From Gremmenia infestans (Eukaryota > Ascomycota > Leotiomycetes > Helotiales > Hamatocanthoscyphaceae): DNA of 64,000 nucleotides. Shown one piece after another: positions 11,127 to 22,488 of this stretch. The position numbers were made by a program, and so were the translations under genes. The stretch's first letter is position 1, and each line of letters starts with the position of its first letter. The stretch is taken from the NCBI GenBank assembly GCA_032629725.1, contig JAFEVB010000005.1:1054001-1118000 (forward strand), in the 5' to 3' direction. Below the pieces are notes generated by a model that saw only the letters and a list, made by a program, of their open reading frames with translations, was not told the origin of the DNA and made no database searches.

Positions 11127-11631
11127 TTGAACAGCGAGATACGTGATTGTGATTGTTGTGTTGTAAGGTAGGTGCAAGCGTGATGTTATATTCCGAGTCA
11201 TGTCACGTGCTTAAGTATACATTCTCCGAACTAGTATTTCAGAAGCTTGCACCCACACATATAATGATGTAAAGAATAGGTCTTTTCTCTACCTGTCCCA
11301 TTTATAAACTTCGTGTCCTTTTTTGTCTAAAAGTTTCTCGCTCTTGGAGTTACAAGGCTGATTGAAGTAGTTCTACGGTGAAAGTAACGGTATTGTAACT
11401 TCCTGCTGCACTTTATCTTCCTCTATCCGCAACTTTCCAACTCTACAACTTGAACAAAGCACATTGCAACAACATCCCTACGTCTCGACGCGGCGACAGT
11501 AATGAAGGGCACGTTCTCCTCATATATTTGATTTTTTTGAGGTTGATCCGTATTATTATAAGCTACCTCAATATTCAACAGCTCATTGGCACCCCGACAT
11601 GTCTGTAAAAACTAAAGAATTGGTTCAAAGC
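11127..11631. other. Intergenic between convergent genes
   Basis: I see nothing gene-like in this 505-bp gap between the P450 stop and the 3' end of a minus-strand 2EXR pseudogene. Confidence 0.5.
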
Positions 11632-12615
11632 CTACATCTTATCCGCGACCCGTATTTCTATCCTTGTCGTTATGCTTCTGTGACAAATCTTGTGATGGCT
11701 GGCAATAGGCTCTGAAGTCTTGAAGACATTAGTCCTCGGACTCTTGTGGGGAGATGAAAATTCTGCCATCCATTTTCTGCTGTGACTCGGTTCGATATTG
11801 GCGTCGACGAGTCTTGTGATGGAATACCTCCGGCACTTGATAGCCTGGATAATCTTTTCTGATTCTTCGGAAGCCCTCTTCGATCGTTTGGATATAGCGA
11901 CGATGCCTTGGTCGCTCAGGCTATACAATGTTCCGAACCTCCCGCGAACGGTTAGATGAAACTGTTTCAAGCCTGGGAAACGACTCAGAAGGCCTCGATG
12001 TTTTGCATCAAATGATTCCTTTCCAAAAAGCCAAGGGCCTATAATTTCCGAAAATAAATAATCTATTTCTGATCTCCAAGATACGTACCGTAGCTAGGAA
12101 CTCTATCTCGGGGTTCAGAGCTGCATGGATTGGAAAGTCGTCTAGCTCGAAACTGATCCTCGGGCAAAAGGAAACATAAAGACAATCCGTTCGTGTATCA
12201 AAGCAAAAGAACCTCTGCGGTTTGTTATGCCTGCTCCGCGGTGCATTCTGATCTTTCTGAACCCATAGATTGAGACTTCTGAGTGCTTCAACACGGCTTT
12301 CTCTATTGACATGTAGGAAGGGTGGGATGGTCGCATATTTTGGCGATTCTGATATATTCCATGGAAGAATAGCTCCCTCCGATCGCAGCCAAGATGGCGT
12401 GGAACAATCGAGAGTCAAATTGGCGGTTTCCAGGAAAGGTGTATTTCCATATTTCTAGTCGAAGTTCTGTGGGAAGCTTCGGAAAGCAGGTGAACTTGTC
12501 GGGGTTTCTTCGCAAGCCTTGTCGGCTGAGGTCCTGGTTGCTATCGAGAAGTTCGAATCAATAGCTCTAGTGCTTTCGTTGCTTCTTCTATTGTGGCAGT
12601 GGTTTCCATTGACAT
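11632..12615 (-). pseudogene. 2EXR-domain gene with two frameshifts
   Basis: A start at ATG 12615 reads MSMETTATIEEATKALELLI. The signal then moves one frame to ELLDSNQDL...FTCFPKLPTELRLEIWKYTF (core at about 12440-12500). It moves again near 12425 to LTLDCSTPSW...HVNRESRVEALRSLNLW. The two shifts lie in stretches with no usable GT-AG pair. Downstream, a plausible 46-nt intron (donor GTATCT, acceptor TTATAG) joins ...EFLATVR to PWLFGKESF...FPGLKQFHLTV and the frame ends at 11632, so the 3' half is still readable. Two single-base changes would restore one 2EXR protein. This makes it either a recent pseudogene or a site of assembly errors. Confidence 0.65.
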
Positions 12616-13803
12616 GGCAGTCTAATGGCAAGTGATTTGACTGAGCTGTGTTGTGTAAGGATGGTGTTCTTGATTTTATCAAGCGTGACACCTGTCGATA
12701 TTGGGGCCTCTCGAGTTGTGGAGAAAATCCTCTAAAAAGGGAAGACGGATTTCTCAGGTCGTAGTCCCTATGATGAAGAAGCCACTTGGTGCAGGTCTTG
12801 ATCAAATGATTGAGAACTTTGGATCACGTGGCAGAATGGCAGTCCGATGGACCCATTCACTTTTCCTTTGCTGAAACATTTCCTGCCAATTCACATGCTA
12901 CCCAAGGATTTATCGCGCCTCATTGCTACGACCATCCCATCGCCTCGAATTCCCTACCATTACAGACCCTCGTGCTCTCGAGTCTCGACGCCTAAACCGA
13001 AAGCTAGATATCACTCGCCGGACACACAGGTAGTTGAGCAGGCACTGAGGAGAAGTAGCAATATCTCACGTCTAGTGGCGCTCCCGAAAGTTATAGACAA
13101 TCACCAACCCATACACTAAGTTGCAACCTACTGCCGCCACGACGCTAAGAACAGAACTACTCGAGGTGTAAACGACTTGTGAAACGACGGCAGCAGGTGA
13201 GAACCCCCTTCGCAAAGAGAGAACCTATGTTAACGGGCTAGTGATAGTCAACTCTCGAAAGATGGCACGCTTCGATCGCTTTCCGTGTCCACCACGAGAT
13301 ATCACCAGGGATATTGCAAGGTAGCAGTATATAGCATACGAATGACAATTGAAGAACTACATATCAAAGTTTTCCCCTGGATGTCCTATATTACTGCAAT
13401 TAATAACGTAAGAACACTTCTTTACAACCATTACACCCTATATCCAAACATGCTAAAGTACTTAGTTGTGATATGTCATCCCTGTCTCATCCTAATCAAG
13501 CTTGACTTCCATGAAAGTTCACCTAATATACTAAAGACCGCAGATCAGGATTAAATCATGCCTTGGCAGAATTATGCCCACAATTTGTTGTTAGAAATGC
13601 AACAGGAGGACTCACTGGGATAGTTGTTACCCAAAATAGACGGAAAGAGCCATTTTCTCGACGTGGACAGTATTTTTTCACTTTGCCTTGGATATGTACT
13701 ATGAATTTCCATCACGTTCCGATTCTAGTTGCTACCAGCCACCACCGGAAGCATCATTGTTATTTCAGGTCTCTCCAATTATCCTCCCACATTATGTCGA
13801 ACT
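12616..13803. other. Intergenic
   Basis: A number of short open frames exist on both strands, none with family resemblance or good start/splice context. I see no gene, tRNA or clear repeat. Confidence 0.45.
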
Positions 13804-14658
13804 TCAAAGAGACAGGGAATTATGATCCCACTTGTGGATGGTAATCTTTGGAACCTGCCACGTCGAGTCATCCTCTACCATCTTCGCAAAGCAGTATTTT
13901 AAAAACTTGACGCTATGATCACTTTCCTCCTGTTTCCATGCAAGATGACCAACTGTGCCAGTCGAAATCTCATGTCGAAACTTCTTTCGTACGCTTTTCG
14001 GCATAGGGTATGAACGATGTCCATCGATGACCAACCTAAGCTCCTCAAGATCATGGAAAAAGCGAAGACAACGAGCCAGGGCTCCGGTGTTTCTCAAACA
14101 ACTTTCTATTCCAAAATCAATCATCCATCGGCGTATTTCCAATGACTTGACCCCCTTGAAGTCGCAAGATCGGAAACTGTATGGTTTATCTGGCGTTCCA
14201 AATTCATCGCCGTTGACCAATGACGACAAGTCGATATAGAGAAGGTCGCGGTTGGGCTTGAATACAATGGGCTGCGGTGCTCTAGGTGAGCATGGACAAT
14301 AAGGGCTCTCTCTGAACAAAATACGATATTCCCGAAGAGTTTCAGATCGGCTCTCTTTATCGACGTAAAGAGTGACAGGTAGTTTCATGTGTTGCGGGAT
14401 AGACCGACAATAAGTCCATCTACCGTAAATCAATCCGTTGAGACACTCATGATGTCTCTTGCCGTGAAACGCTTTTGTTGGCCGAAGGTTGACTTTTCGA
14501 GGTGCAGGAAAGCAAAGCCGCCAGATCGTGAGACGGATCTCGACCGGGAGTTTCGGGAAGAAGTGGAAGGTGTTTAGGTCCTCGACTCCAGGACTGAATA
14601 ATCCTTGGTCACTATCAGGCATCTCGTTTGCGAATAGAGAGCTTGTGAGACTTTCCAT
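13804..14658 (-). CDS. 2EXR-domain protein, intact, 284 aa
   Basis: This is a single-exon minus-strand ORF from ATG 14658. The 2EXR core FHFFPKLPVEIRLTIWRLCF is at residues 31-50. The second motif (LYVDKESRSETLREYRILF) and the IVFKPNRDLLYIDLSSL strand follow. The C-terminal half has an SLEIRRWMIDFG segment and ends KITIHKWDHN. The length is typical for the family. No signal peptide, membrane span or other domain is visible. The function is unknown. With the copies at 3.4 and 6.6 kb it is one of three apparently functional members of this cluster, and its sequence has diverged well away from the others outside the core. Confidence 0.85.
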   Translation of the reverse strand: MESLTSSLFANEMPDSDQGLFSPGVEDLNTFHFFPKLPVEIRLTIWRLCFPAPRKVNLRPTKAFHGKRHHECLNGLIYGRWTYCRSIPQHMKLPVTLYVDKESRSETLREYRILFRESPYCPCSPRAPQPIVFKPNRDLLYIDLSSLVNGDEFGTPDKPYSFRSCDFKGVKSLEIRRWMIDFGIESCLRNTGALARCLRFFHDLEELRLVIDGHRSYPMPKSVRKKFRHEISTGTVGHLAWKQEESDHSVKFLKYCFAKMVEDDSTWQVPKITIHKWDHNSLSL

Positions 14659-15770
14659 ACTTTCTGTGGCAGCTAAAGAGGTCAGCCTAGGTCAATCATC
14701 AGGATAATGTATACTCTACCTTGGACCTGAAGAGTGACTTGAGTCATCATCTTGCTATTCAGTGGATTTTGCAGTTGCGATCTGGATTTGACGGTTTATA
14801 TTGAGACCACTAAAGAGCTGAGTGCTGAGGTATAGGAATGGCCTCTTATAGACTTGAAAAGCGCTAGCTAGATCGCCGGCTGATGACGTGAAGCGGAGAG
14901 ATACTGCACTCAATATTTCAACGTATACTAAAGTGGATTGAATTGGAGATAGAACAGTGGCTGGAAGTTGAGTGTGAATAGAATGATATTGGGGGGCGGG
15001 GGGCGTGGTTCGTGTACTGAACACTAGACGCAAGATGACTTATGATATGTGGTCGTGTTCTTCTAGGACTCATTGACTTTGCCAGTATTGTTTGAAGTTT
15101 AAAAGATCAATAAGAATCGAGGACAAACGGAACGAATACATCGTCATCAAGTTCCTTTTATCACGTGTAATCTAAAACTATACATAATCGTTCTCTCTTT
15201 CCTCTTTTACTCGCAATTCTAAAGCCTTTAACCTCATGGTTTTAGTTAAAAATAAAGTTTTCAGCCAAGGTGGGCGCAGCCACCCCTCACAATTGGAATA
15301 GGTAGGTAGGACATTGTTTCGAGTATGTCACGTGAAAGAAACAAGCGAATGATAAAGGGGAGCTCCTTCCTCATTTGGCGACTGCAGTCAATGCATCTCA
15401 CAAATTGTTTCAAGGAGCTAGTGCACTAATCATAATTAATGGGCTTCTAATCTTTATGAAAAAAATCCTTCTACTAGTAATACCTACCCGCAGTACTTGA
15501 ACGTTCTACCTTCTACTATAACTTTCCTTACCTCCTGTGATGTTTATTCGCAGCCCCTATTAAGAAGGTCGCATCCTTATGTCTTGCATTGACAAAGAGG
15601 AGCACTACAATCAGAAGACAAAGCTAGACTTCGAGAAAGCAATATAGTTTTATTCCTCACGGCTAAAGATAAAAATAAGAAGATTAATTAGCGTACGGGA
15701 GGCAATAAGCGAGGCATTAAAGGGGGTTCGGCCAGCATTTAGCTTATTTACCTCCAAACCAAACTATTAG
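14659..15770. other. Intergenic
   Basis: AT-rich sequence upstream of the minus-strand 2EXR gene. I see no coding sequence. A short G-rich run (ggggggcgggggg-like) lies near 14992-15004. Confidence 0.45.
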
Positions 15771-16139
15771 GCTTCACTATCAATATATAAGAGGTTTCGG
15801 AAACAAAACAGCTTTATTAAAACAAGCGTGTATTTCGAAGACGTGGGAACGGATCCCAAAGATGTTGCGCTGGCAACGGAGGCTTTCAAGTCTATCCAGC
15901 ATGCCTGGGAGATCTTGCGTGATGACGAGAACAGAATGGACTACGGTATCATATCTATATATCTTACCAATATAGTCTTAGGAATTGAAATACAAAGCCG
16001 ACGATCCGATACGGCCGTGAAAGATAAATATATGACATTGGCGACGCTGGCGAGGACATGTGAAATATTGGATCATATGAAGAGGGAACAAATTGAGCCT
16101 GGAAAAACGCCGGCGACGAGGAAGGTATCCATGTTCTAG
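15771..16139 (+). pseudogene. Degenerate J-domain (DnaJ-like) fragment
   Basis: From the TAG at 15768-15770 the frame is open to a TAG at 16137. The part KDVALATEAFKSIQHAWEIL followed by RDDENRMDY closely resembles helices III-IV of a J-domain. The upstream residues (YKRFRKQNSFIKTSVYFEDV) occupy the place of helix II and the loop but lack the HPD tripeptide that Hsp70 stimulation needs. No ATG or N-terminal helix I is found in frame. After the J-like part the frame has no recognised homology. It is best read as a remnant of a larger J-protein gene, and a chance match is unlikely but possible. Confidence 0.45.
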
Positions 16140-17850
16140 CTCCCACGGGGTCTATGTTATGATTTCAATACATTCACTCTACTTTGAAGGAAAGACTTGC
16201 TGTCAATACTCTATTTGCTGTCAAGAAGGTTTCCTATGGTCGAGCCTTTCGCCATTTGGAAGATGGAAAGAGAACTCGATGTAGAGGCGAGTGGCCTGAT
16301 AGTATTCTTCAGCACTTCAGGTGGGCTAATACTGCTAAGGTAGCTGCCGAATTTGAAAGTCGTCAATTGTAATGTCAGCGTTCGCAGTTCTACTAGTCAC
16401 GACATTGGTCGAAGATCGCTGGAATATATAGCTGTTCTGGAGCAAATACGTAAGTCTTACCTTGGCTCCGAATAGCAATGAATTTCCAGGCTCATGTGAA
16501 TTCGACTCGAATTGTGTCGCATCCTATGCATCTAAAAGGTGTTCTGTCGGCCTGGAAGCACCAATTAGTGATCTCAGTTTCGGTACAGTGAATTACAATG
16601 CCCTTGAATGGACCGTGGGAAATGCCGAAAAGAAAGGATTTTCTAAGGCAAGAACTTTGCAGTATTTAGACCCTAATGCTAAAATTAGAGAAGAGCAATG
16701 AACGAAAAGACTCTTTGATAAGAATGTCCTATTTATAGCGTTGTCTTATTCTGCCTTGAAAAGAACTTCACAACTATCAAGACTCTAGAGCCTAAGCCTC
16801 GCCTCGGGAATAGCCGCTGACCAGTCTCATGAATTAGCCATGTGACTCTGGAATCAATATCTTGCTATCAGTCATAGCTTTGCTGTTATTAAAGTCCCGT
16901 TCGTTCGTATATTGCTCGAACATTCATTCATGCATAGTATAAAATTCGCGAACCCACTTTACGATAAAAAGCGTAGAAGATGAAGCGACTTCCACCAGCT
17001 AATTTCTGTCCCGGAACCCAGCTCCTGAGGAGACTCCGTGTTTCCGCTTGGTAAACATGATGCCAAACCATAACAAATTTTACAAAGTTTAGATACCCTC
17101 CCAAGCAATCTAACTACTAAGAACCAAAAATACAGAAATCTGAAATTTCGGAAAAGAACACAGAATCAAAGTGAATTCACCCAATTAAAGTCGAATACCA
17201 AATCGATGCTCCGCATAATACGGGGTATAAAAGCGAGAGGTGATTGGATGTAAAATCTGTCCATTGCAAAAAGATGTATTCTACATGGAACCATGGGTGT
17301 CGCTCGGTGGTGCGTAGCTTTAAGGAAATATATCGCATCACTTCCGCATACTCTAGACCTCGGGTACGGAGCAATTCACAGGATCAGATTGCGGAATAGG
17401 ATAGGTAGTGTAGAAGCAACAGTAAGCAGACAAGAGTTCTTGTCAAGAAACGAGTTGCCGTCAAGTTTGTAATTAATATACAGCACCAGAACTGGATGAG
17501 GATGTAACTTGTATAGCATGCGCAAATATTTTTCAAGATTTGCGAGTTGTGCCTTTATGAGTATCAAAAGTCTTTGGTAGCAACGTTCGTACCGGAGGGT
17601 TAGGGTATAAGCGGAGATACATCTAAGTATTGTTGATCACCATCGCCCACCTGTGGTTGGTTATATACTCAGTAGCCGGCCGCATGGTATGAAATGTTTT
17701 ACACATATCAGTTGGATCATGCAAAAAGCAAGGCATGAAAATACTTTTACTTAAACGGTTGAAATACAATCCAGTTATTTACCCAAGGCACGCTCTAAAC
17801 ACCTATCGCTAAGCCAAATACACCTGTCCTATCCTATCGCTCCCACCGAT
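16140..17850. other. Long intergenic gap with coding-like scraps
   Basis: Short frames at 16184-16372 and 16462-16701 look weakly protein-like (for example GNAEKKGFSKARTLQYLDPN) but have no start, splice or family support. They may be further debris of the same decayed gene as the J-like fragment. From 16.8 kb to 17.85 kb I see nothing gene-like. Confidence 0.35.
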
Positions 17851-20800
17851 TTATATACCTTGTACCTTGCGGTAACTAGGTGGTTTGATAGCACGTCTGA
17901 TCAATTTCCCTGCATAAGGCGGTATCAGGGAGATAGCTGATATTGCTGCAACGCGCCATACAAAGCCCCTATTTCATGTCATTAGCACGTGTTCAGAAAA
18001 AAGGGGAGAGGAAGAAAAGGGGACATACCAGGTAATAATAAACTTCAAATCAAAATACCCTCCAAGAAATGGTATACTCCCCAAATACAACAACAGTGTG
18101 CCCACCAGACTGAAAATCATCATCGGATGCCAAGTGGTAATCTCAAAGGCCACCATGCAAAGCTCATTCAGTACCAGCACCGTAAAACTCACTGCTACCA
18201 TCCGTGGCCCATCAACCTCTGTCAAGATCTGGCTAAGACCCTGGATCATACCGCCTTGGTAGATGGATACAAACACCCAGACGAAGAAGGTGCGATATGA
18301 GAGCGATGCGCCGGTTGTTAGTTCTTTGTAGAGTTCCGGGTATAGGTTTGCGAGTTTCTCGTCGACATCTTTGTCGAGGACGAGGGAGAATACGGGAGCC
18401 ATTGTGTACACGGTTGCATAGCCCACCAACAACCAGTCTTTGTATAAACCCTCTGGTTCGAATTTGATTGCAATGCTATACATAGTCTGGCAGACGGATA
18501 TAATCAGACCGCGGTGGATAACAAATTGCGCGAGCTTAGCACTGCGTTTATAGCTATTGCGACCGTGCCAGACAAGCAACTTAGTTAAGTGGCAGAACTG
18601 CGTGATGGAAAAGTCTGCCGCGAGGGAAGCTTGGCGTCCTTCTTTCCCGACGATACCGACACCGACGTCGGCGGCTTGAATCATGGAAACGTCATTGCCA
18701 CCATCGCCAATGCAGCAGATGCGCTTTTTGGTGTGGGCACGGATGAGTAGTGCGATATCTGCCTTTTGGGTTGGGGAGCACCGGCAGGCGATAACGGTGG
18801 GGAGGAGGACGGCGAGGGAAATGAAATCGGTGCGGAAGTGGGTGAGGAGGAGGGAGAGACTTTCGCCATCGATGAGAAGGCAGGAGTCGATTTTGCTGCG
18901 GAGGAAGTCAAGGTGATCTTGGGCGTTGTCTTTCCGTTTTAGCTTTGCTATGGTGTGAATGTATTGGCCCCTCGCTACTAGTCGTGCACTAACGGCCACG
19001 CAACGTGCTGTTTCCACTTTGTCGCCTGTTAACATCCATATCTTGATTCCGGCGTTTCGTAGGAGCTCAAGTGACGGCTTTACATCCTTTTGTAGCTTGT
19101 CTTCGACCCCAGTGACACCTAAAAGTTCGAGGTCTCGCTCTAGATAGTGAGACACAACTCGAGACATGCCAGTATCTCGGTTGTTGAGAGCCACTGAAGC
19201 CTCCCTATAACTGTTGGCAAACTCCTTGTATTGCTGGACCGACATTTTCTTCCTGCCAACAACCAAAGTTCGTAGGCCTTCGCGAGCCATGTTGGCAGTT
19301 TCTTCGTCGAGCCAGTCGTTGGCAGCAACGATTGAAGACATGACCGTATCAGCACCCTTTTGGAAGAACCAAATTTCCCCAGCTTCAATACTAACGGTTG
19401 ATGACGTCTCTGATCCATCCAAAAACTGGGCGATGATACCCATTCTCTTGCCATCTGATGTGAATGGGAATATTTCTAGGATGCGAACTCTGACGACAGA
19501 GCGCCCGGTATCCACTGACTGAAGTAGCATACCTTTGCGATCTCGATGGATCAATCGTAGCCCAACAGCCTCTGTCCACTTGACGATAGCTATCTCATCA
19601 GGCGATGATGCTTGGTACGATGTCACGGTATCTCCATTTTCTTCTTCAATTGTAGGCGTGACGTTGTGGCAAATAGCGAGGGCAAGGACAACATCACGAA
19701 CACGTGATCCTATTTCCCTCCTGGTCCGAGTCGCTGTTACTGTTGTTGAAGCAAGGAATGTCGATGAAGGTGTGATAAGCGTTGAAGCATGAGCGCCATC
19801 CATAGACTCTGGGATAGAGAATCCTTGTCGGATATAAGAAGCAACTTCGTCCATCGCCTCATTAGCGTAGGAGACAGTTCCCACGTGAATCTTCTTCATC
19901 TCCATTTCATTCTGAGTTAGGGTGCCGGTCTTATCACTCAGTAGATACTCAATTCGCCCCAATTCCTCGGGTATCGTGCTAGTCCTCACCACAGTTCCCT
20001 CAATACCCTCATCTCGCTGGATGAACCAAGAGTAGACACTTTTTCCCATGTCTAAATTGACTCGAAGACTGATGGGAACGATAGTCGAGAAAAGTACCAG
20101 AAACCTCATGATCTTGACATACCACTTGATACCTTCGACATGCTGGAAACCTTCTAAGGCAACCAGAACGATAGAAAGGGTGAGGGTTAGGGCGCAGAGA
20201 ATCTTCGTGAGAGAATTGATTTCATACTCAAGAAGGCCAGTCTTTGAACGCGAGGGAGATGTTGAAAGCGCTGATCTAGTTTGCGGTCCAGTGTACACAA
20301 CCACAGCCAATGTCGTAGCATTCGAAGCAAGAACGGTATTTGCCCATGCTGTATTGTCGATTGTCAGGGGTGATGATTCAGGATTTCTCTCTGTAGCGGC
20401 TTCGTTGAGGGGAGATGATTTTGGCACGTGGGGATCATATCCTATACTTTTTGGTAACAGCTCAACCGTTCCAATGAACTCGTTGACCTTCTTGTCTGGC
20501 TTTCCAGCAACGATACGAAGGCGTACAAACTCAGATGGCTGGAGATTTTGCGTGAGTGGTGATCCAAGTCGAAGCTTCCAATCCGTCTCGCCATCGAGTT
20601 GGTCTGTTCTAATAAATGTCTCGCCTACACCTCCAGCATCAGCTGAGGGGGAATTTCCGAGCCGCGAGGTAGACTCGTGTCCTTCGGCGGCAGTATCCGT
20701 AGTTTGGTCTATTGCAGGATCAGAGACTGGGTCCACCAGTAATGACTCCTCAACAACATCAGCAGCTGGCTCTGATGTCGATGCTGATTCGTTTGTGAAA

Positions 20801-21924
20801 CTCTTAAGAATGACAACATCTGCCGGTACTCGCTGATCCTTACCCAATTTTAAAACATCGCCAACTTTCAAGTCTCGTGATTTCCGTGTCACTTCTCGGA
20901 CCACAGTTGTTGGACGCTGGATCCCCGAGCTTTCCGCATTACTCTCTTCCTCCAGGATGTCAGATAATCTGTCGGGTTCGACTAGACTCAATCGTTTCGA
21001 CTTGCCCTTCCCTTTAGATTTCAGTTTCTTCTTGACGTGATATCTGTCAGAATTGGCAACACCGGGTTTGTCAAACGACAACACCGTATATCCTTCTGAA
21101 TTCGCTTCGTTGTCCCTTTTTCTTCGCTGGATATCATCAAATGCCTCCTTCCCCAATGTAATCGCCAAGACAAATGCTAGTGGTACAATATAAGTTGACA
21201 AATATCCTATCCGTAACGGTGGAATGGCCTGGGAAAGTGCGACGAGTAAAAAGTACATGTTGAAAAAGAAAGAGAATTCGTTATATAAGGTTCGCGGTAA
21301 AAAGCTAATGGGGGTATATTTCGCGTTTGAAACTGCATTCGCAGGAAATCGTGCGGTTTGAGTGGTTCCGACAGACACGGAACGAGATGAGGCGGGGTCA
21401 TGGTCTTCCTCCTGGTCTTCAGCGCCATCCTGGGCCACTGGTGAGCTGCTAGAAGTACCAAGAAAGCTGGGTAGGCGTAGATGCGATCCTAAATTGTCTT
21501 TCACCCTATTGAAAGCATCACCACTGGGTTGCCGCGCGTGCCCACCCCCAGGGAGTAGAGGAGCATCATCTTCCGCGCTGTTCAAGCTTCCCCCCGAGTT
21601 TCGATTTGCCCTGTCAAGCCCCTGCTCGTCGTCCAAGAGGCCGTGTAAATCCTCATCATCCGTATCCCTCTTCCGCCCTAAATCTCCATAGCCTCTATTT
21701 CTGTTTCCTAGACCTCGCAGTCCACCCATACGCAGATTCCTTAACGGTATATGGCCTCCTCGTCTTCCTTCCTTTTTCCGGGGCTTCCGCGAAGAAGAAT
21801 CAGGCGGCTGGGATGTAGTTATGGGATCGAGCTCCTGAATATCAAGGTCGAGATCGGAATCGGAATCGGCTTCATCGACGGGAGGTCCGGGGGCATCTGG
21901 CTGATTGTAAGGTCTCGAAGACAT
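17851..21924 (-). CDS. NEO1: NEO1-type P4-ATPase (phospholipid flippase), 1337 aa
   Basis: Exon 1 is 18029-21924 and exon 2 is 17851-17968, joined across a 60-nt intron (GTATGT donor, AAATAG acceptor), for 4014 nt in frame. The last exon gives GFVWRVAAISAISLIPPYAG, the usual NEO1 C-terminus. After about 190 disordered, Asp/Ser/Arg-rich residues come the first membrane hairpin (YNEFSFFFNMYFLLVALSQ), DGET (actuator, about 440), PISLRVNLD, the phosphorylated Asp in DKTGTL (about 663), TGDKVETA (about 964), GDGGNDVSMIQAADVGVG (about 1071) and six C-terminal membrane spans. Neo1 is an essential Golgi/endosome flippase that moves phosphatidylethanolamine and phosphatidylserine to the cytosolic leaflet, and unlike other P4-ATPases it works without a Cdc50 subunit. 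It is divergent from SEC16, so the two membrane-traffic genes share an upstream region. Confidence 0.96.
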
Positions 21925-22488
21925 GCCTCATTGATGCGGCGGGCGTGTACGAGGAGAAGGGGACTGATGTGAGAGGAATGCAGTGGGAAGCAGTGGGGTT
22001 TCGTGAAGTGGAGGGGAGTGAAGTGAAGTGAAGCAAAGTATGGATTTATTGAGAGTTTATGCTGCCACTATACGGAAAGTAAGCTTGTCTCAGCCATGGG
22101 ATGTTGACACGCGGTTGCACGCGGTCGTTCTGGGGGTGCATGCAGGGTGTTCTTGGTCGCTGCAGCTTGCCGTACAACAGAAAGCTGTAAGCTGGCCTTG
22201 TCGCGAAATGCAGGTATGTATGTAATCGTCCGAAGCATCAAGATACTTTGTGTCTATACTCTCACCTGTTACTTGTCAACGCCCTCGGATAATGATTTTC
22301 TGACAGCTGTATCATGTCCTTCTGCGCGGTACCTTATTCTACTTAATCTGATTGGTCCTTTAGCAGGTATCGTTGTATAAGTACGTATCTGGACAGGAAA
22401 ATAGCCCGAGCGACGGGAGAAAGAAGGGGGCTCATGATGCTGACAACTCCCAGTATTCACTTCTTTTCCTACCATTCGCGCCGTCGCC
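21925..22488. promoter_or_regulatory. Divergent upstream region of NEO1 (-) and SEC16 (+)
   Basis: The 564 bp between two opposite start codons must carry both promoters. A GAAGT-type microsatellite lies just upstream of NEO1 (about 21996-22034). No known operator was identified. Confidence 0.5.

Noticed and set aside
12810..13119. Basic Pro/Ser-rich plus-strand frames
   Set aside because: Two frames overlap with similar quality, neither with splice or start support.
20048..20836. 262-codon plus-strand frame
   Set aside because: Antisense to the NEO1 P4-ATPase, whose catalytic motifs are unambiguous.
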